Assembly: GCA_003165595.1 (NCBI GenBank)
Contig: PLWQ01000006.1
Span: 62,001-126,000 of the forward strand
Reading direction: 5' to 3'
DNA length: 64,000 nt
From: Fibrobacterota bacterium
Lineage (GTDB): Bacteria > Fibrobacterota > Chitinivibrionia > Chitinivibrionales > FEN-1185
Shown here in pieces: positions 53,004 to 62,532 of this stretch (its first letter is position 1; each line of letters begins with the position of its first letter). The notes under the pieces are model-generated. The model made no database searches, had not been told where the DNA came from, and worked only from the letters and a program-made list of their open reading frames with translations. The position numbers were made by a program, and so were the translations under genes.

Positions 53004-53777
53004 ATGGACAAGAAAGTGGCGGTCGTCACGGGTGCAAGCGGCGGCATCGGCGCGGAGTTGTGCAAAAAACTCGGCGGCGACGGCTGGTGCGTGGTTCTGG
53101 CGGCCCGCAGGGAACAGGAATTGAAAGCCGTTGCAGCGCAATGCGGCGTCGATACGCTGGTGGTAGTCACCGACGTCAGGAAACGGTCAGACGTGGACAG
53201 GCTCAAGGAGCAGACGCTTGCCAGATTCGGAAGAATCGACGTGTGGGTCAATAACGCGGGCAGGGGCATCGGCAGGAAAGTGCTGGACCTTGCCGAATCG
53301 GACCTCGACGAAATGATCTCCGTAAATGTCAAGAGCGTTCTCTTTGGCATACAGGCCGTAGTCCCTTATTTCCAGAAGCAGGGCGCCGGCCATATCATAA
53401 ATATCTCGTCCTTTTTGGGACGGGTACCGTTCGTGACCGACCGCTCCGCGTACAACGCCTCCAAGAGCGCAATGAACATGCTTACCGCAAATCTGCGCAT
53501 GGACCTTCGCAGAACGCATCCGGGAATCAAGGTCTCGCTCGTGATGCCCGGCGTGGTGACGTCCGAGTTTGCGAACAATGCGATGTACGGCACGCCCATG
53601 CCGCCCGGCCTTGCCGGCCGTGTCAATGCGCAGACCCCGCAACAAGTGGCAGACATTCTTTTCGACCTCATCAAGTACCCGAAGCCGGAAGTCTACACCA
53701 ATCCTTCGTCGGCAGAAACCGCAAAGGCGTACTATTCGGACGTGGGAGCGTTTGAGGAGAAGATGGGAAGAAGTTGA
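53004..53777 (+). CDS. Short-chain dehydrogenase/reductase
   Basis: The 257-aa NAD(P)-dependent oxidoreductase has AAGGAGAACAA before its ATG. VVTGASGGIGAEL (TGxxxGxG, residues 8-20) binds the cofactor; AARREQ suggests NADP preference (Arg after the second strand). VNNAGRG, IINISSFLGRVPFVTDRSAYNASKSA (catalytic Ser, YxxxK) and the Asn on helix 4 are present, so it should be active. It is a classical SDR of the DltE/YdfG-like kind. The substrate is not predictable. It is monocistronic between a repeat and a pseudogene. Confidence 0.92.
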   Translation: MDKKVAVVTGASGGIGAELCKKLGGDGWCVVLAARREQELKAVAAQCGVDTLVVVTDVRKRSDVDRLKEQTLARFGRIDVWVNNAGRGIGRKVLDLAESDLDEMISVNVKSVLFGIQAVVPYFQKQGAGHIINISSFLGRVPFVTDRSAYNASKSAMNMLTANLRMDLRRTHPGIKVSLVMPGVVTSEFANNAMYGTPMPPGLAGRVNAQTPQQVADILFDLIKYPKPEVYTNPSSAETAKAYYSDVGAFEEKMGRS

Positions 53778-53931
53778 TAATTTGTAGTTGACAGCCAATG
53801 CAAAGCTTTGTTTGGCCTTGGTGCGCAACCTTCTCAACGCGACAGTCATGTTCTGCTATGAAGACCCATGCGCTTCTATTCCCGACTTGTCAATCATTAT
53901 TGCTTTTTGTGGTTTTCTTCCCATTCCCGGC

Positions 53932-54329
53932 TTATAGAACGATGGTTCTGCGCGCAAGCGTGCGGCCGCCGGCCTCGAGTTGCAGCACGTTTACGCCGTT
54001 GGACATACTCCTCCGGTGGTACGTCAGGCTGTGGGCGCCCGCCGCCTGCATCCCATCGGCAAGGATCCTTACCAGCCTGCCGGACAAATCGAATACGGCC
54101 AAACGGACGTCCAAGGATTTGTCGCGTCCTGGCTCCCATCGCCGTAGGCGGAAGCCTGCAGGGTCGTGTAAATGGCGGAGCGGTTCGGGATGCCGCCGAT
54201 TGACATAAGACCGGGCACCCACGCAGCGGCGCGGTCGGGCGGCAGGATCGCGCTCGATGACGGAACGTTGATTGACAGGACCAGAATGGCCGCCCAAAGC
54301 GCCTTTATCGGGTTTGTGAATGGATTCAT
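53932..54329 (-). pseudogene. Broken exported protein: signal peptide plus sorting domain in different frames
   Basis: From ATG 54329 (GGGGAA upstream) the frame gives a signal peptide (MNPFTNPIKALWAAILVLSI) and TTLQASAYGDGSQDA. The continuing sorting-type domain (DVRLAVFDLSGRLVRILADG ... SNGVNVLQLEAGG) is in another frame and ends at 53932. A frameshift near 54140 separates them, and the functional middle domain is missing or very short. Confidence 0.6.
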
Positions 54330-54861
54330 AGTTATTCCCCCATCGTTCATGAGCTCTTATCCGGCCTCACTTTGATTATACGATGTTCGCGGCGTGCGGA
54401 TCTTTTTTTTGATGTATTGACACAATGTGCGGGCGATGTGTGTGACAAGACACAAATCACTTGGTCGTTTCTCTAGCGCCCCTCCGGTTGGGCGACGGAA
54501 ATTCCTCGCCACGATAGAAAGACAAGAAGGTGGACTTTGCCCAGCTGCCACGACAAGTTAGTAAATTGGGCGCCCCGAGCGCAGCGAGGGGAACGGGCGG
54601 CGGGAGTGTAAAAAGCATCGAAAAACTGGATTTTCGGCGAACTGCCCAAAGCAAATGCGATGGCTGCGGAAAAACTGATGGCACTGGGGGTGACAGGGCA
54701 GTTGCGGGAGTTTCTGGCGAGATGAGAGCGAAAAATCATATATTTTGTGGTATGCACTACCTTCATCAAGAAGAATGGCACATGTCCGGTTTTGCTAAAA
54801 TCCTCCTTAAAGATGGTTCTGTTTCCTGTAACGAGCAAGCTCCGCTCCCCGCGCTGGCTCC
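54330..54861. other. Gap with repeat fragment and coding remnant
   Basis: GGGCGCCCCGAGCGCAGCGA near 54567-54600 is a piece of the structured repeat. Next, a frame without a start reads KNWIFGELPKANAMAAEKLM and ends LREFLAR-stop near 54724, the tail of some lost gene. No intact gene is seen. Confidence 0.4.
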
Positions 54862-56163
54862 ATGAAAATCCTGTTTATTTATCCGAAATTCATGAAATAT
54901 CTTGAGGGTTTTCCGGGACGTTCCTTTGCCGGCGCCGAATACCTGAACGGCTACTCGTATCCTCCGGCATTGGCAATTGCGGTTTTGATGTCCGTTACCA
55001 GCGATAAACACGAATGTGTTTTCATGGATGAAAATATTGAAGAAATCGACTATAACACGGATGCCGATGTCATTGCGCTTAGTATCTTTACACCTCAGGC
55101 CGGTTTTGCATACAGCATCTGCTCCCGGTTCCGCAGCCTGGGCAAACTGGTGGTCGTTGGCGGGGTGCACCCCACGGTATGTCAGGAAGAAGCCTCGAGA
55201 TACGCCGACATCGTTTGCGTGGGGGAAGGCGAAAAGGCATGGGTACAAATCCTTGAGGACATCGAAGACGGAACCTGGAGAAAAGTGTACCGCCAGGAAA
55301 CGGCAACAGATCCGAAGACAATTCCCGTTCCCAAAAGGTCAGCCTATTATGCCAATACCGACAGTTATACCATTCTCTTTGACTATCTGGAACTGTCCCG
55401 CGGCTGCAACGCCCTCTGTGACAGCTGTGTCGTTCCGCAGGTTTCGGGAAAAGAGTTCCGTTACAAGAGAATCGAGAAAATCGTTGAAGATGTCGGCACC
55501 ATGCGATATCCGATGTGCTTCATCACCGATGACGTCGTTTATATGCCGCAGAACAGTGAGAGCAGGAAATTCCTGGTCGAGGTGTTTAACGAGATAGGAA
55601 GAAGCGGTTACGGCAGGAACCATGGTTTCTATATAGCAAGCACGGCAATGTACCCTCCGGATCCCGAGCTGTTGTCTGCGATGCGCTATGCCGGAGCACG
55701 GGTTTCATACTTCACCCTCGGGCTTGATCCGTTTTCAAACTCAATCATGACCGGCGATCACGGCAGGTACCGGCGGATGATGGTTGATCAGGCACGACAG
55801 CTTCAGGATGCCGGCCTGCTGGTGTATCCGGCTTTTCACCTGGGGTTTGACGATCACACGTGTGCGATCAAGGAGAATATCCTGGAATTCTGCCGTGAAG
55901 CGGACCTTTCGCTGGCCCAATTCTGCATGCGGATGCCCTGGCCGGGCACCATCATGTGGAAGCGGCTAAACGATGAGGGCCGGATCCTTCATACCGATTG
56001 GAAAAGATATTATGGTTCGAGTGTCGTGTTTGTGCCGAAAAAGATGACTGCGGAACAATTGGAGGGCATTGCCGCTGATCTCTGGAGCGAATTCTCCCTT
56101 AATTTCCACAAACTTTACAAAATCCAGCGCACGGAGGTCGTCGGCATCGGCTCGCTTGATTAA
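54862..56163 (+). CDS. B12-binding-like radical SAM protein
   Basis: The 433-aa protein has an N-terminal Rossmann-like domain (MKILFIYPKFMKYLEG; LVVVGGVHPTVCQEEASRYADIVCVGEGEKAW) and a radical SAM core with SRGCNALCDSCVVPQ (C182, C186, C189; CX3CX2C). The N-terminal domain lacks the DxHxxG cobalamin motif, so B12 may not bind. It resembles methyltransferase/methylthiotransferase-like radical SAM proteins of unknown substrate, and is distantly similar to the one at 36873. No Shine-Dalgarno site is obvious. It stands alone upstream of and convergent with the Uup gene. Confidence 0.85.
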   Translation: MKILFIYPKFMKYLEGFPGRSFAGAEYLNGYSYPPALAIAVLMSVTSDKHECVFMDENIEEIDYNTDADVIALSIFTPQAGFAYSICSRFRSLGKLVVVGGVHPTVCQEEASRYADIVCVGEGEKAWVQILEDIEDGTWRKVYRQETATDPKTIPVPKRSAYYANTDSYTILFDYLELSRGCNALCDSCVVPQVSGKEFRYKRIEKIVEDVGTMRYPMCFITDDVVYMPQNSESRKFLVEVFNEIGRSGYGRNHGFYIASTAMYPPDPELLSAMRYAGARVSYFTLGLDPFSNSIMTGDHGRYRRMMVDQARQLQDAGLLVYPAFHLGFDDHTCAIKENILEFCREADLSLAQFCMRMPWPGTIMWKRLNDEGRILHTDWKRYYGSSVVFVPKKMTAEQLEGIAADLWSEFSLNFHKLYKIQRTEVVGIGSLD

Positions 56164-56224
56164 TTATCGTGGCCTTTTTTCAATCGGAATACCTGACTGT
56201 AAATACCCACCGGCCGGCACCTCT

Positions 56225-58105
56225 TTACTGCGGACGCTCGGAAAGTTCTTCCCATCGACCATATGCTTCGCCGAGATCACGGTCGATTGTCGCGAGGCGT
56301 TCCTTTGACGTTGTTATGAAACCGGGCTTGCCGAAGCAGGCCGGGTCCGCCATCCGCATGCTGAGTTCCTCATGCTCTTTTTCCAGCTTCTCTATGAGAG
56401 CCGGCAATGAATCAAGTTCACGTTTTTCTTTAAAAGAAAGTTTTACTATCTCCGGTGTGACGGGAGCGGCAACCGATGTTTTTTTGCGCGTCGCTGCAGC
56501 CGCAGGTTTTTCCGGAAGTCCTGAAAGCGCTTTAGTGGCCTGCCAATCGTCATAGCCGCCCACGTATTCCTTCACTCTGCCGTTTCCTTCGAAAACAAGC
56601 GTGGCTGTTATCACATTATTCAGGAACTCCCGGTCGTGGCTGACGACAAGGACCGTACCCGGATACGCAAGCAGGATTTCTTCGAGAAGCTCCAATGTCT
56701 CGGCGTCCAGGTCATTGGTGGGCTCGTCGAGCACCAAGACATTTGACGGCTGCGTGAACAGTCGTGCGAGCATAAGCCGGTTCCGCTCGCCGCCGGACAA
56801 TTGCTTTACGGGACATTTGGCCCTGTCCGACGTAAAGAGAAAATCCTGAAGGTAGGCGATGACGTGTTTGGGCGCTCCATTGACAAACACGGTGTCGCCG
56901 CCGCCGGGCGCCACGTTTTCCCACACGGTCTTTTGCGGGTCGAGAATCTCCCGAAGCTGGTCGAAATATACCGGGGCAAGTTTTGTGCCGAAACGGATAG
57001 TCCCGGATTGCGGTTCCAATTTGCCAAGGAGCAGGTTGAGCAGCGTTGTTTTGCCGCAGCCGTTGGGCCCGATGATGCCGATGCGGTCACCGCGCATGAT
57101 GGTCGTCGTAAGGTCCGCGATTATTGGAGTCCCATCGTAGGAAAATCGGATGTTTTCGGCCTCAAGCACACGATCGCCGGAACGCTGCGCCGTGCTGATT
57201 GCCATGGACACCGTCCCGGTACGTATCCGGCGTTTTTTCCGTTCGTCGCGCATTTTCAAAAGCGCGCGCACGCGGCCTTCGTTGCGGGTCCTCCGCGCCT
57301 TGATGCCCCGGCGTATCCACACTTCCTCCTGTGCGAGCTTCTTGTCGAACCGCGTCCATGCCATTTCCTCCGCGTCAAGTACAGCCTGCTTCCGGACAAG
57401 AAATGTACCGTAATCGCAGGACCAGTCTACAAGTCGTCCGCGGTCGAGTTCGATAATACGCGTTGCGAGTCGCCGCAACAGCCGCCGGTCATGGGTGACG
57501 AAAAGTACCGTGAGCCTTGCACCGAGGATGAACGATTCAAGCCAGGCAATGGATTCGATGTCAAGATGGTTTGTGGGTTCGTCGAGGAGAAGCACGGTGG
57601 GTTCCGCAACGAGCGCACGCGCCAGCATCACGCGCCGGCGCATTCCTCCGGACAGGGTTTCGAAGCCCAAAGAACCGTCCAATCCTGTCTGGTCGAGCAC
57701 CCGCTCCACGCTCGTCTGAATCTTCCAGCCGTCGTGCTGGTCGAGATGGTGGTGCAGTTTAAAAATCTTCTCCGGATCGCCATGAAGAGCGGTGAGACGA
57801 TGCAGCAATGCGAGTTCTTCACCTCGTGTTCCTGCACCGCCGGCCACGACTTCAAAAACGCTTCCGGAAACCCCTGTTGGAACTTCCTGGGGAAGGTAAG
57901 CGATACGGATACCCGGGGCGACGATAATGTTCCCGGAATCGGGCGCCATTTCGCCGGCGATAATCTTCATGAACGTGGATTTGCCCGCGCCATTTCTCCC
58001 CAGAAAGCAGATGCGCTGGCCTTCCTGTATGTCCAGCGAAACGTTCTCGAGCAGCAGCGGACCGCCGAATGCAATGTTGATATTGTGAAGGCTGACAAGC
58101 GACAT
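56225..58105 (-). CDS. uup: ABC-F family ATPase (Uup-like)
   Basis: The 626-aa soluble protein has two ABC domains: Walker A GRNGAGKSTFMK and GPNGCGKTTLLN; signatures LSGGMRRRVMLARAL and LSGGERNRLMLARLF; Walker B LLLDEPTNHLDIES and LVLDEPTNDLDAET. The linker (WTRFDKKLAQEEVWIRRGIKARRTRNEGRVRAL) is the Uup type, and the C-terminus (KLSFKEKRELDSLPALIEKLEKEHEEL) is the coiled coil of Uup, which binds DNA or ribosomes. ABC-F proteins act on ribosomes, not in transport. ATG 58105 is chosen over 58138; the ribosome site is weak. It is monocistronic. Confidence 0.95.
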   Translation of the reverse strand: MSLVSLHNINIAFGGPLLLENVSLDIQEGQRICFLGRNGAGKSTFMKIIAGEMAPDSGNIIVAPGIRIAYLPQEVPTGVSGSVFEVVAGGAGTRGEELALLHRLTALHGDPEKIFKLHHHLDQHDGWKIQTSVERVLDQTGLDGSLGFETLSGGMRRRVMLARALVAEPTVLLLDEPTNHLDIESIAWLESFILGARLTVLFVTHDRRLLRRLATRIIELDRGRLVDWSCDYGTFLVRKQAVLDAEEMAWTRFDKKLAQEEVWIRRGIKARRTRNEGRVRALLKMRDERKKRRIRTGTVSMAISTAQRSGDRVLEAENIRFSYDGTPIIADLTTTIMRGDRIGIIGPNGCGKTTLLNLLLGKLEPQSGTIRFGTKLAPVYFDQLREILDPQKTVWENVAPGGGDTVFVNGAPKHVIAYLQDFLFTSDRAKCPVKQLSGGERNRLMLARLFTQPSNVLVLDEPTNDLDAETLELLEEILLAYPGTVLVVSHDREFLNNVITATLVFEGNGRVKEYVGGYDDWQATKALSGLPEKPAAAATRKKTSVAAPVTPEIVKLSFKEKRELDSLPALIEKLEKEHEELSMRMADPACFGKPGFITTSKERLATIDRDLGEAYGRWEELSERPQ

Positions 58106-58337
58106 GGAAGCATTATCTATTGAAGAACCCCGCCCCAAGTGGCGGGGATTGTCACTTCGTTCTTAAAGGTAAAGTGCTCGGGCCTTCGGCCCAATTTATT
58201 ATTATAATCGCCTTTTCTTCCTTAACTGTGGAAACAATTTACTCTCTATTCGCCCGCTAACCTCGCGCAAAGTCGCGGGGACCGCGAATACAACCGGATG
58301 TACGCCCCAGTGAGCAGCCTGTAATGCGCGGGCTGTG

Positions 58338-59372
58338 TTACTCAAAATGAACTGTTATTCCCGAATCCGGCTTGAGCGCATTTTTCAATCCCGCGCTCGC
58401 CCACCCCACTTTGGCGCTGTCGATCAGGAACCCCTGCAAATCTCTTGACGCAAGATACTGGAGCGCCTGGCGGGCAGGCATGAGAAACGCAGTCTTGACA
58501 ACAGCGTCAACCTGCAGCGGATCGTGACCCACCACCGTAGCGCTCATGTTGAGCGAGCCGGGCACGCCCGTGTTCGGATTGAACAGGTGGTGATACCGCT
58601 TGCCGTTGGCAAAGAAGCACCGTTCGTAGTCGCCGCTGGTGAACACGCACACGGTGCTGCAGGCAAGTGTCGCGATAAGGCTCTCGGGCCTGCGCGGGTC
58701 CTGGATGCCGATAATCCAGCTGTCTCGCGACGGCTTTTTCCCGCAGGCGATAAGGTCGCCGCCCGCATTGACGAGGAAGCTTGCGTGTCCCTGTGCCCGC
58801 AGGAACCGCTCCGCCTGCGTGAGCACATATCCTTTGGCAATGCCGCCAAAGTCAAGGTGCATGCCGGCGGGCATCACCAGAACGCTGTCCGAAACGAACC
58901 TGATGCGGCCGAAACCGATATTCGCCAGCACCGCGGCAAGCTCCGCAGATGTTGGAACGTGATATTCTTCCTTCTGGTGAGATTCCAGGCCGTACAACAG
59001 CTTGAGCGGCTCAACGGTCACGTCGAACAGTCCCTTCGACAGGGCGAATTCGCTTCTGCAAACCGATAGTATACGGCGCAGCGTGCCGTTGACGGTCACC
59101 GTGGAATCGGTCCGGTGGTTGATCCGGTATATTTCACTTTCGGGTTTCGATATGGACAGGCTGTCTTCGAGCCGGGCAAAGAGCGCCGCAAGCGAGTCGA
59201 GGTCCCTGTCGGCATGCGACGAAACGGAATACAGGGTCACAGAGATGACCGTATCGAGCGCGGAAAAATGCTTTGTATACTTCTTAGCCGATCCGCACGA
59301 CAGGAGAAGCGCCGCGCACAGGAGAATTCCCGAACGCCTAGAGATCGACAGGAGCAATGACTTTTTCACCAT
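58338..59372 (-). CDS. apbE: FAD:protein FMN transferase, lipoprotein
   Basis: The 344-aa protein attaches FMN covalently to Thr/Ser of target flavoproteins in the periplasm. Lipobox LLSC (Cys about 26). ApbE motifs: LDTVISVTLYSV, LFDVTVEPLKLLYGL, DFGGIAKGYVLTQAERFL, NAGGDLIACG, SGDYERCFFANGKRYHHLFNPNTGVP and the Mg-binding LQVDAVVKTAFLM. AAAGGAT precedes the ATG. It overlaps the permease gene by 35 nt, so it is the third gene of an ABC operon. No flavoprotein target (NqrB/C, RnfG, FMN-binding domain) is seen nearby. Confidence 0.93.
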   Translation of the reverse strand: MVKKSLLLSISRRSGILLCAALLLSCGSAKKYTKHFSALDTVISVTLYSVSSHADRDLDSLAALFARLEDSLSISKPESEIYRINHRTDSTVTVNGTLRRILSVCRSEFALSKGLFDVTVEPLKLLYGLESHQKEEYHVPTSAELAAVLANIGFGRIRFVSDSVLVMPAGMHLDFGGIAKGYVLTQAERFLRAQGHASFLVNAGGDLIACGKKPSRDSWIIGIQDPRRPESLIATLACSTVCVFTSGDYERCFFANGKRYHHLFNPNTGVPGSLNMSATVVGHDPLQVDAVVKTAFLMPARQALQYLASRDLQGFLIDSAKVGWASAGLKNALKPDSGITVHFE

Positions 59373-60000
59373 GAAAATCCTTTATTGCGCGCCAGAGAAA
59401 CGCGGACCCGGCTGCAACCGTCAAAAGGAACAGAACCCATTCCTGCAGGGAAATGAACTGTGCGGCGCCATAGTACAACGAGCACACGAGCACGACAAGA
59501 AACAAATTTGCAAAGGGCATGATCCTCGGGCTCGAAAAATGGATCGACATCCATGCGCCCGCCGCTGCGCCCATGAAGGCGCCGCCCATGTACAGAAGCA
59601 TTCCCGAAAGCAGCGAGCGCACAAGAAACGGCTGAAGGCTTCCCACAGGCCACGCAAGCGACAAGAGCGAGCAAAGGACGCCAAGGCCTGCGGAGACAAG
59701 TACTACAAATGCAGTCTTGCCAAGTACGACCGCGTTCCGGGAAAAGCCGCAGGTAAGCAGGATCTCCATGGATCCGCTTATCCGTTCGGCAACGAACACC
59801 GAGTTGGCGAAACTGCTGCTCACAATAACCGAGAGAGACATCCACCAGATTGCGGACATCAGGCCCGAACCGTTGACCGCATTGTACCTGGGAAGAAAAC
59901 TCCAGATGCACACAAGCACCGCGTAGACGACGAAAACGCCCTTCTCGCTTCCGGTAAAGCAGGCCCATTCCTTTCTGAGAATCGTTCCGATCTTGTCCAA
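59338..60000 (-). CDS. ABC-2-type transporter permease
   Basis: The 220-aa protein has six predicted helices (VFVVYAVLVCIWSFLP, AIWWMSLSVIVSSSFANSVF, TAFVVLVSAGLGVLCSLLSLAW, LLSGMLLYMGGAFMGAAAGA, FANLFLVVLVCSLYYGAA, VLFLLTVAAGSAFLW). AERISGSMEILLTCGFSR is the usual cytoplasmic EAA-like loop of ABC-2 permeases. The start is TTG at 60000 with AAGGATCG upstream; it is the first start after the ATPase stop codon (3 nt). It belongs to the operon ATPase-permease-apbE. Confidence 0.8.
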   Translation of the reverse strand: MDKIGTILRKEWACFTGSEKGVFVVYAVLVCIWSFLPRYNAVNGSGLMSAIWWMSLSVIVSSSFANSVFVAERISGSMEILLTCGFSRNAVVLGKTAFVVLVSAGLGVLCSLLSLAWPVGSLQPFLVRSLLSGMLLYMGGAFMGAAAGAWMSIHFSSPRIMPFANLFLVVLVCSLYYGAAQFISLQEWVLFLLTVAAGSAFLWRAIKDFHGEKVIAPVDL

Positions 60001-60003
60001 GGC

Positions 60004-60939
60004 CTACGATCCTTTCGCGTCTTTGGAAATGATTCGCATCCTGTCCTTTATGCTGTCGGAATCAGGACACACCTCGGAGATCTCGCACCCGGCCTGCACC
60101 AGCGCCGATATCATCGCCGGAATCACCGCTTCCGGCCTGGCAACCGGAAAATGCCAGGCATTATTGTAGTGCTCAGCCGGGAAACCGCACGCCTCTTCGA
60201 TTATCGTGCGGTACTTTTCGTCCGAGGCGCATCTGACAAGCCACGATCCCGTCTTTGTTCGCCCGCCGGTCGTGATGATTGAGATGCGGCGGTTGTGAAG
60301 CATGCCGACGCCGTCGCAGAGTTCCTCGATGGCCGGGAGCTGATGCGAGCTGATGAGCACGGTAGCGCCCCTGGACCGGGCCGTGCGAACAAGAGAATAG
60401 AAATGGTCAATGGCGTCCACGTCCAGCGCCACCGTGGGCTCGTCGAAAAAATACGCGTCGGGCCACGATAGAAAAGCACGGCAGATGCCGCACTGCATCT
60501 TTTGACCCCGCGACAGGTATTTAACCTTTGTGGCGGCCTTGCGCAATTCTCCGTGGATGAAGGTGGTGTTCCAGTGCTCATCCACGTAGGCCTCAACCTG
60601 CTTCCACGGAATTCCCTTGGCATCCGCGAACAGCCTGAGATTGCGGGCGACGGTGAGGTTGCCGGCGAACCCGTCGTGCTCAAGAATGACGCCCAGCCTT
60701 CGGTAGTATTCCGGTTTGTGAATCCACGGGTCAAAGCCCAGCACTCGGGCCACGCCCCCGGAGGGCTTCAAAAGCCCAAGCAGCAGGCGGATAAACGTTG
60801 TCTTGCCGCTGCCGTTGAGCCCCACGAGTCCGAATACCGTCCCCGATTCGAGCACCAGTCCGGCATTCTCGAAAATGGCATGCGTACCGAAGCTTTTGTA
60901 AAGTCCTTCGACTTGAACGGTTGTGTGCGGCATAAGCAT
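60004..60939 (-). CDS. ABC transporter ATP-binding protein (ABC-2 type)
   Basis: The 311-aa protein energises the downstream permease. Walker A GLNGSGKTTFIR near residue 40; signature LSRGQKMQCGICRAFL; Walker B AYFFDEPTVALDVDA; H-loop SSHQ. After the ATPase, residues 225-311 form a small C-terminal domain (TGSWLVRCASDEKYRTIIEE). This resembles ATPases of NosF/CcmA-like or multidrug ABC-2 exporters. Start at 60939 or 60933 (both ATG, two codons apart). The substrate cannot be predicted; the following apbE hints at flavin-modified partners, similar to NosDFY-ApbE gene groups. Confidence 0.85.
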   Translation of the reverse strand: MLMPHTTVQVEGLYKSFGTHAIFENAGLVLESGTVFGLVGLNGSGKTTFIRLLLGLLKPSGGVARVLGFDPWIHKPEYYRRLGVILEHDGFAGNLTVARNLRLFADAKGIPWKQVEAYVDEHWNTTFIHGELRKAATKVKYLSRGQKMQCGICRAFLSWPDAYFFDEPTVALDVDAIDHFYSLVRTARSRGATVLISSHQLPAIEELCDGVGMLHNRRISIITTGGRTKTGSWLVRCASDEKYRTIIEEACGFPAEHYNNAWHFPVARPEAVIPAMISALVQAGCEISEVCPDSDSIKDRMRIISKDAKGS

Positions 60940-61142
60940 GTAAAAATGGGTTATGCTCCCGCGGGGTTGCGGCAAATTGTAGTGTGCGCAGTGCGACCAC
61001 GATACCGGGGGCGTTCCGGCGCCCATACCGAAAATGCTGTTCGCAACATTCATTGACCCGATTAATCCCGGGATAATATGCTATTTTAGTGCCATCCACG
61101 AAATCGACAATTGCACTTCAACAGCATCGGGCAAGGCCGCAA

Positions 61143-62369
61143 ATGACGTTCTTTCGAATCGCTGCATGCGGCATGATTTTCGCAATCCTGTTCTTCCCCG
61201 TTTCCGGCTTCACGGCTCAAGAGCAACCCGATATTCTGTATCCCGGCATTTCCGCACAGCAGCATGCCCTTGCACGGGAAGTGATGCACGAGTTTTTTGC
61301 GCAGCACTGGCTCAGGGCCGGAGGTCTTGCGCGCGATATGCGAAACCTGGAGCAATCCGACAGCCTGCTCCCCTTGAGCGACATGCTTCGCTTTGCAATG
61401 CCGGCCTGGCGAATTATCAACAGCGAATTCGACTCACGCGGCCAGGGCGATTCGCTTTTCCGGGAACTTGAGCCGCTGCGACGCGATTGTCTTTGGATTC
61501 TTCACCATCGCCATTTTGCCGACTCCACCCTGCCGACGCGCATGTTCCTGGAAGCGGGGATCAATGGATTCAACGCAACGCTCATTATCCGGTCCAACCC
61601 GCTTGCCTCTCTGACGCAGGGCCTGCGGTCGTTTCGGACCCTCGATTCATTGCGAGCCATTGCTCCGCAAATCAAGGACCTCTACCTGGGCTTGGGACTT
61701 TTCCAATGCGCGCTTGCAAACGAACCGGGCATCATCGGTTTCGCGCTCCATCTTTTCGGCGGCCTGCACGTGAGTCTAGATTCCGGGCTTGCATATCTGC
61801 GCATCTGTTCGAACGAAGCTCTTTACACACAAGTCGGCGCAAAGGAATATCTTATTCAGTTTCTGTCGCCCTTCAATCACAACGAAGCTGGCGAGAAACA
61901 GGCGGTCTTCCGGTCGCTTGAACAGGAGTTTCCGGGAAACCCGTACTATGTCTTTCAGGAAATTGACGAACAAATGGCATTCCACCGTGAAAGCGCGTTT
62001 GAGAAAAGCACGTGCGACTGGGCGCTTGCGCAGATTGCCGGGTTCGACACCTCGAATTCAACCACCAAACTGTATGCGAACTGCGTCAAGTGGCAGTGCA
62101 CTGCGATCGACACATCTCTTGCTGCCACGCTCGGACCGCGCCCCTTTGGCGACAGAGAATGCCTGTCGTTCTATCCGGTTTTTCTGGAAGCCGCGAAGGC
62201 AAGGTATGTAATAGATTCAGACAGCAAACAAACCGTTGGCAAGCGAAGAAACGCTATCCGGTCGTATCACGAGTTGCGAAACAGGGCGTACGTTGTCCTA
62301 AGGCGGTCGGAGATCAACCCCATGCTCCGGGAATACTACCTGTGGCATCTGGATGACGGTTTGCCATGA
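61143..62369 (+). CDS. Exported helical protein, unknown function
   Basis: The 408-aa protein has an N-terminal signal (MTFFRIAACGMIFAILFFPVSGFTA). The rest is helical with spaced aromatic residues, such as SLTQGLRSFRTLDSLRAIAPQIKDLYLGLGLFQCAL, GGLHVSLDSGLAYLRICSNEALYTQVGAKEYLIQFL and PYYVFQEIDEQMAF, which suggests TPR-like repeats of a periplasmic protein. ATG 61143 is preferred over GTG 61089 because the signal peptide then sits at the N-terminus. It is divergent from the ABC operon. No known family. Confidence 0.7.
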   Translation: MTFFRIAACGMIFAILFFPVSGFTAQEQPDILYPGISAQQHALAREVMHEFFAQHWLRAGGLARDMRNLEQSDSLLPLSDMLRFAMPAWRIINSEFDSRGQGDSLFRELEPLRRDCLWILHHRHFADSTLPTRMFLEAGINGFNATLIIRSNPLASLTQGLRSFRTLDSLRAIAPQIKDLYLGLGLFQCALANEPGIIGFALHLFGGLHVSLDSGLAYLRICSNEALYTQVGAKEYLIQFLSPFNHNEAGEKQAVFRSLEQEFPGNPYYVFQEIDEQMAFHRESAFEKSTCDWALAQIAGFDTSNSTTKLYANCVKWQCTAIDTSLAATLGPRPFGDRECLSFYPVFLEAAKARYVIDSDSKQTVGKRRNAIRSYHELRNRAYVVLRRSEINPMLREYYLWHLDDGLP

Positions 62370-62532
62370 TCGGATGAGCAAGACAAAAGCCCAAAAAAGC
62401 GGAAGAATCATTATATTATGGTATGATCGATCGCAGGTCGCATTTCTGCCCTCGGTTGAAGGAGTATTACCAAACATTCGGCGTTCAGCATTTTACCTTA
62501 ACCGTTTCATTACTCATCAAAAAGGGGGGAGT

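Noticed and set aside
54862-56163. Cobalamin-dependent methyltransferase assignment
   Set aside because: The DxHxxG cobalamin motif is absent, so only a B12-binding-like fold is claimed.
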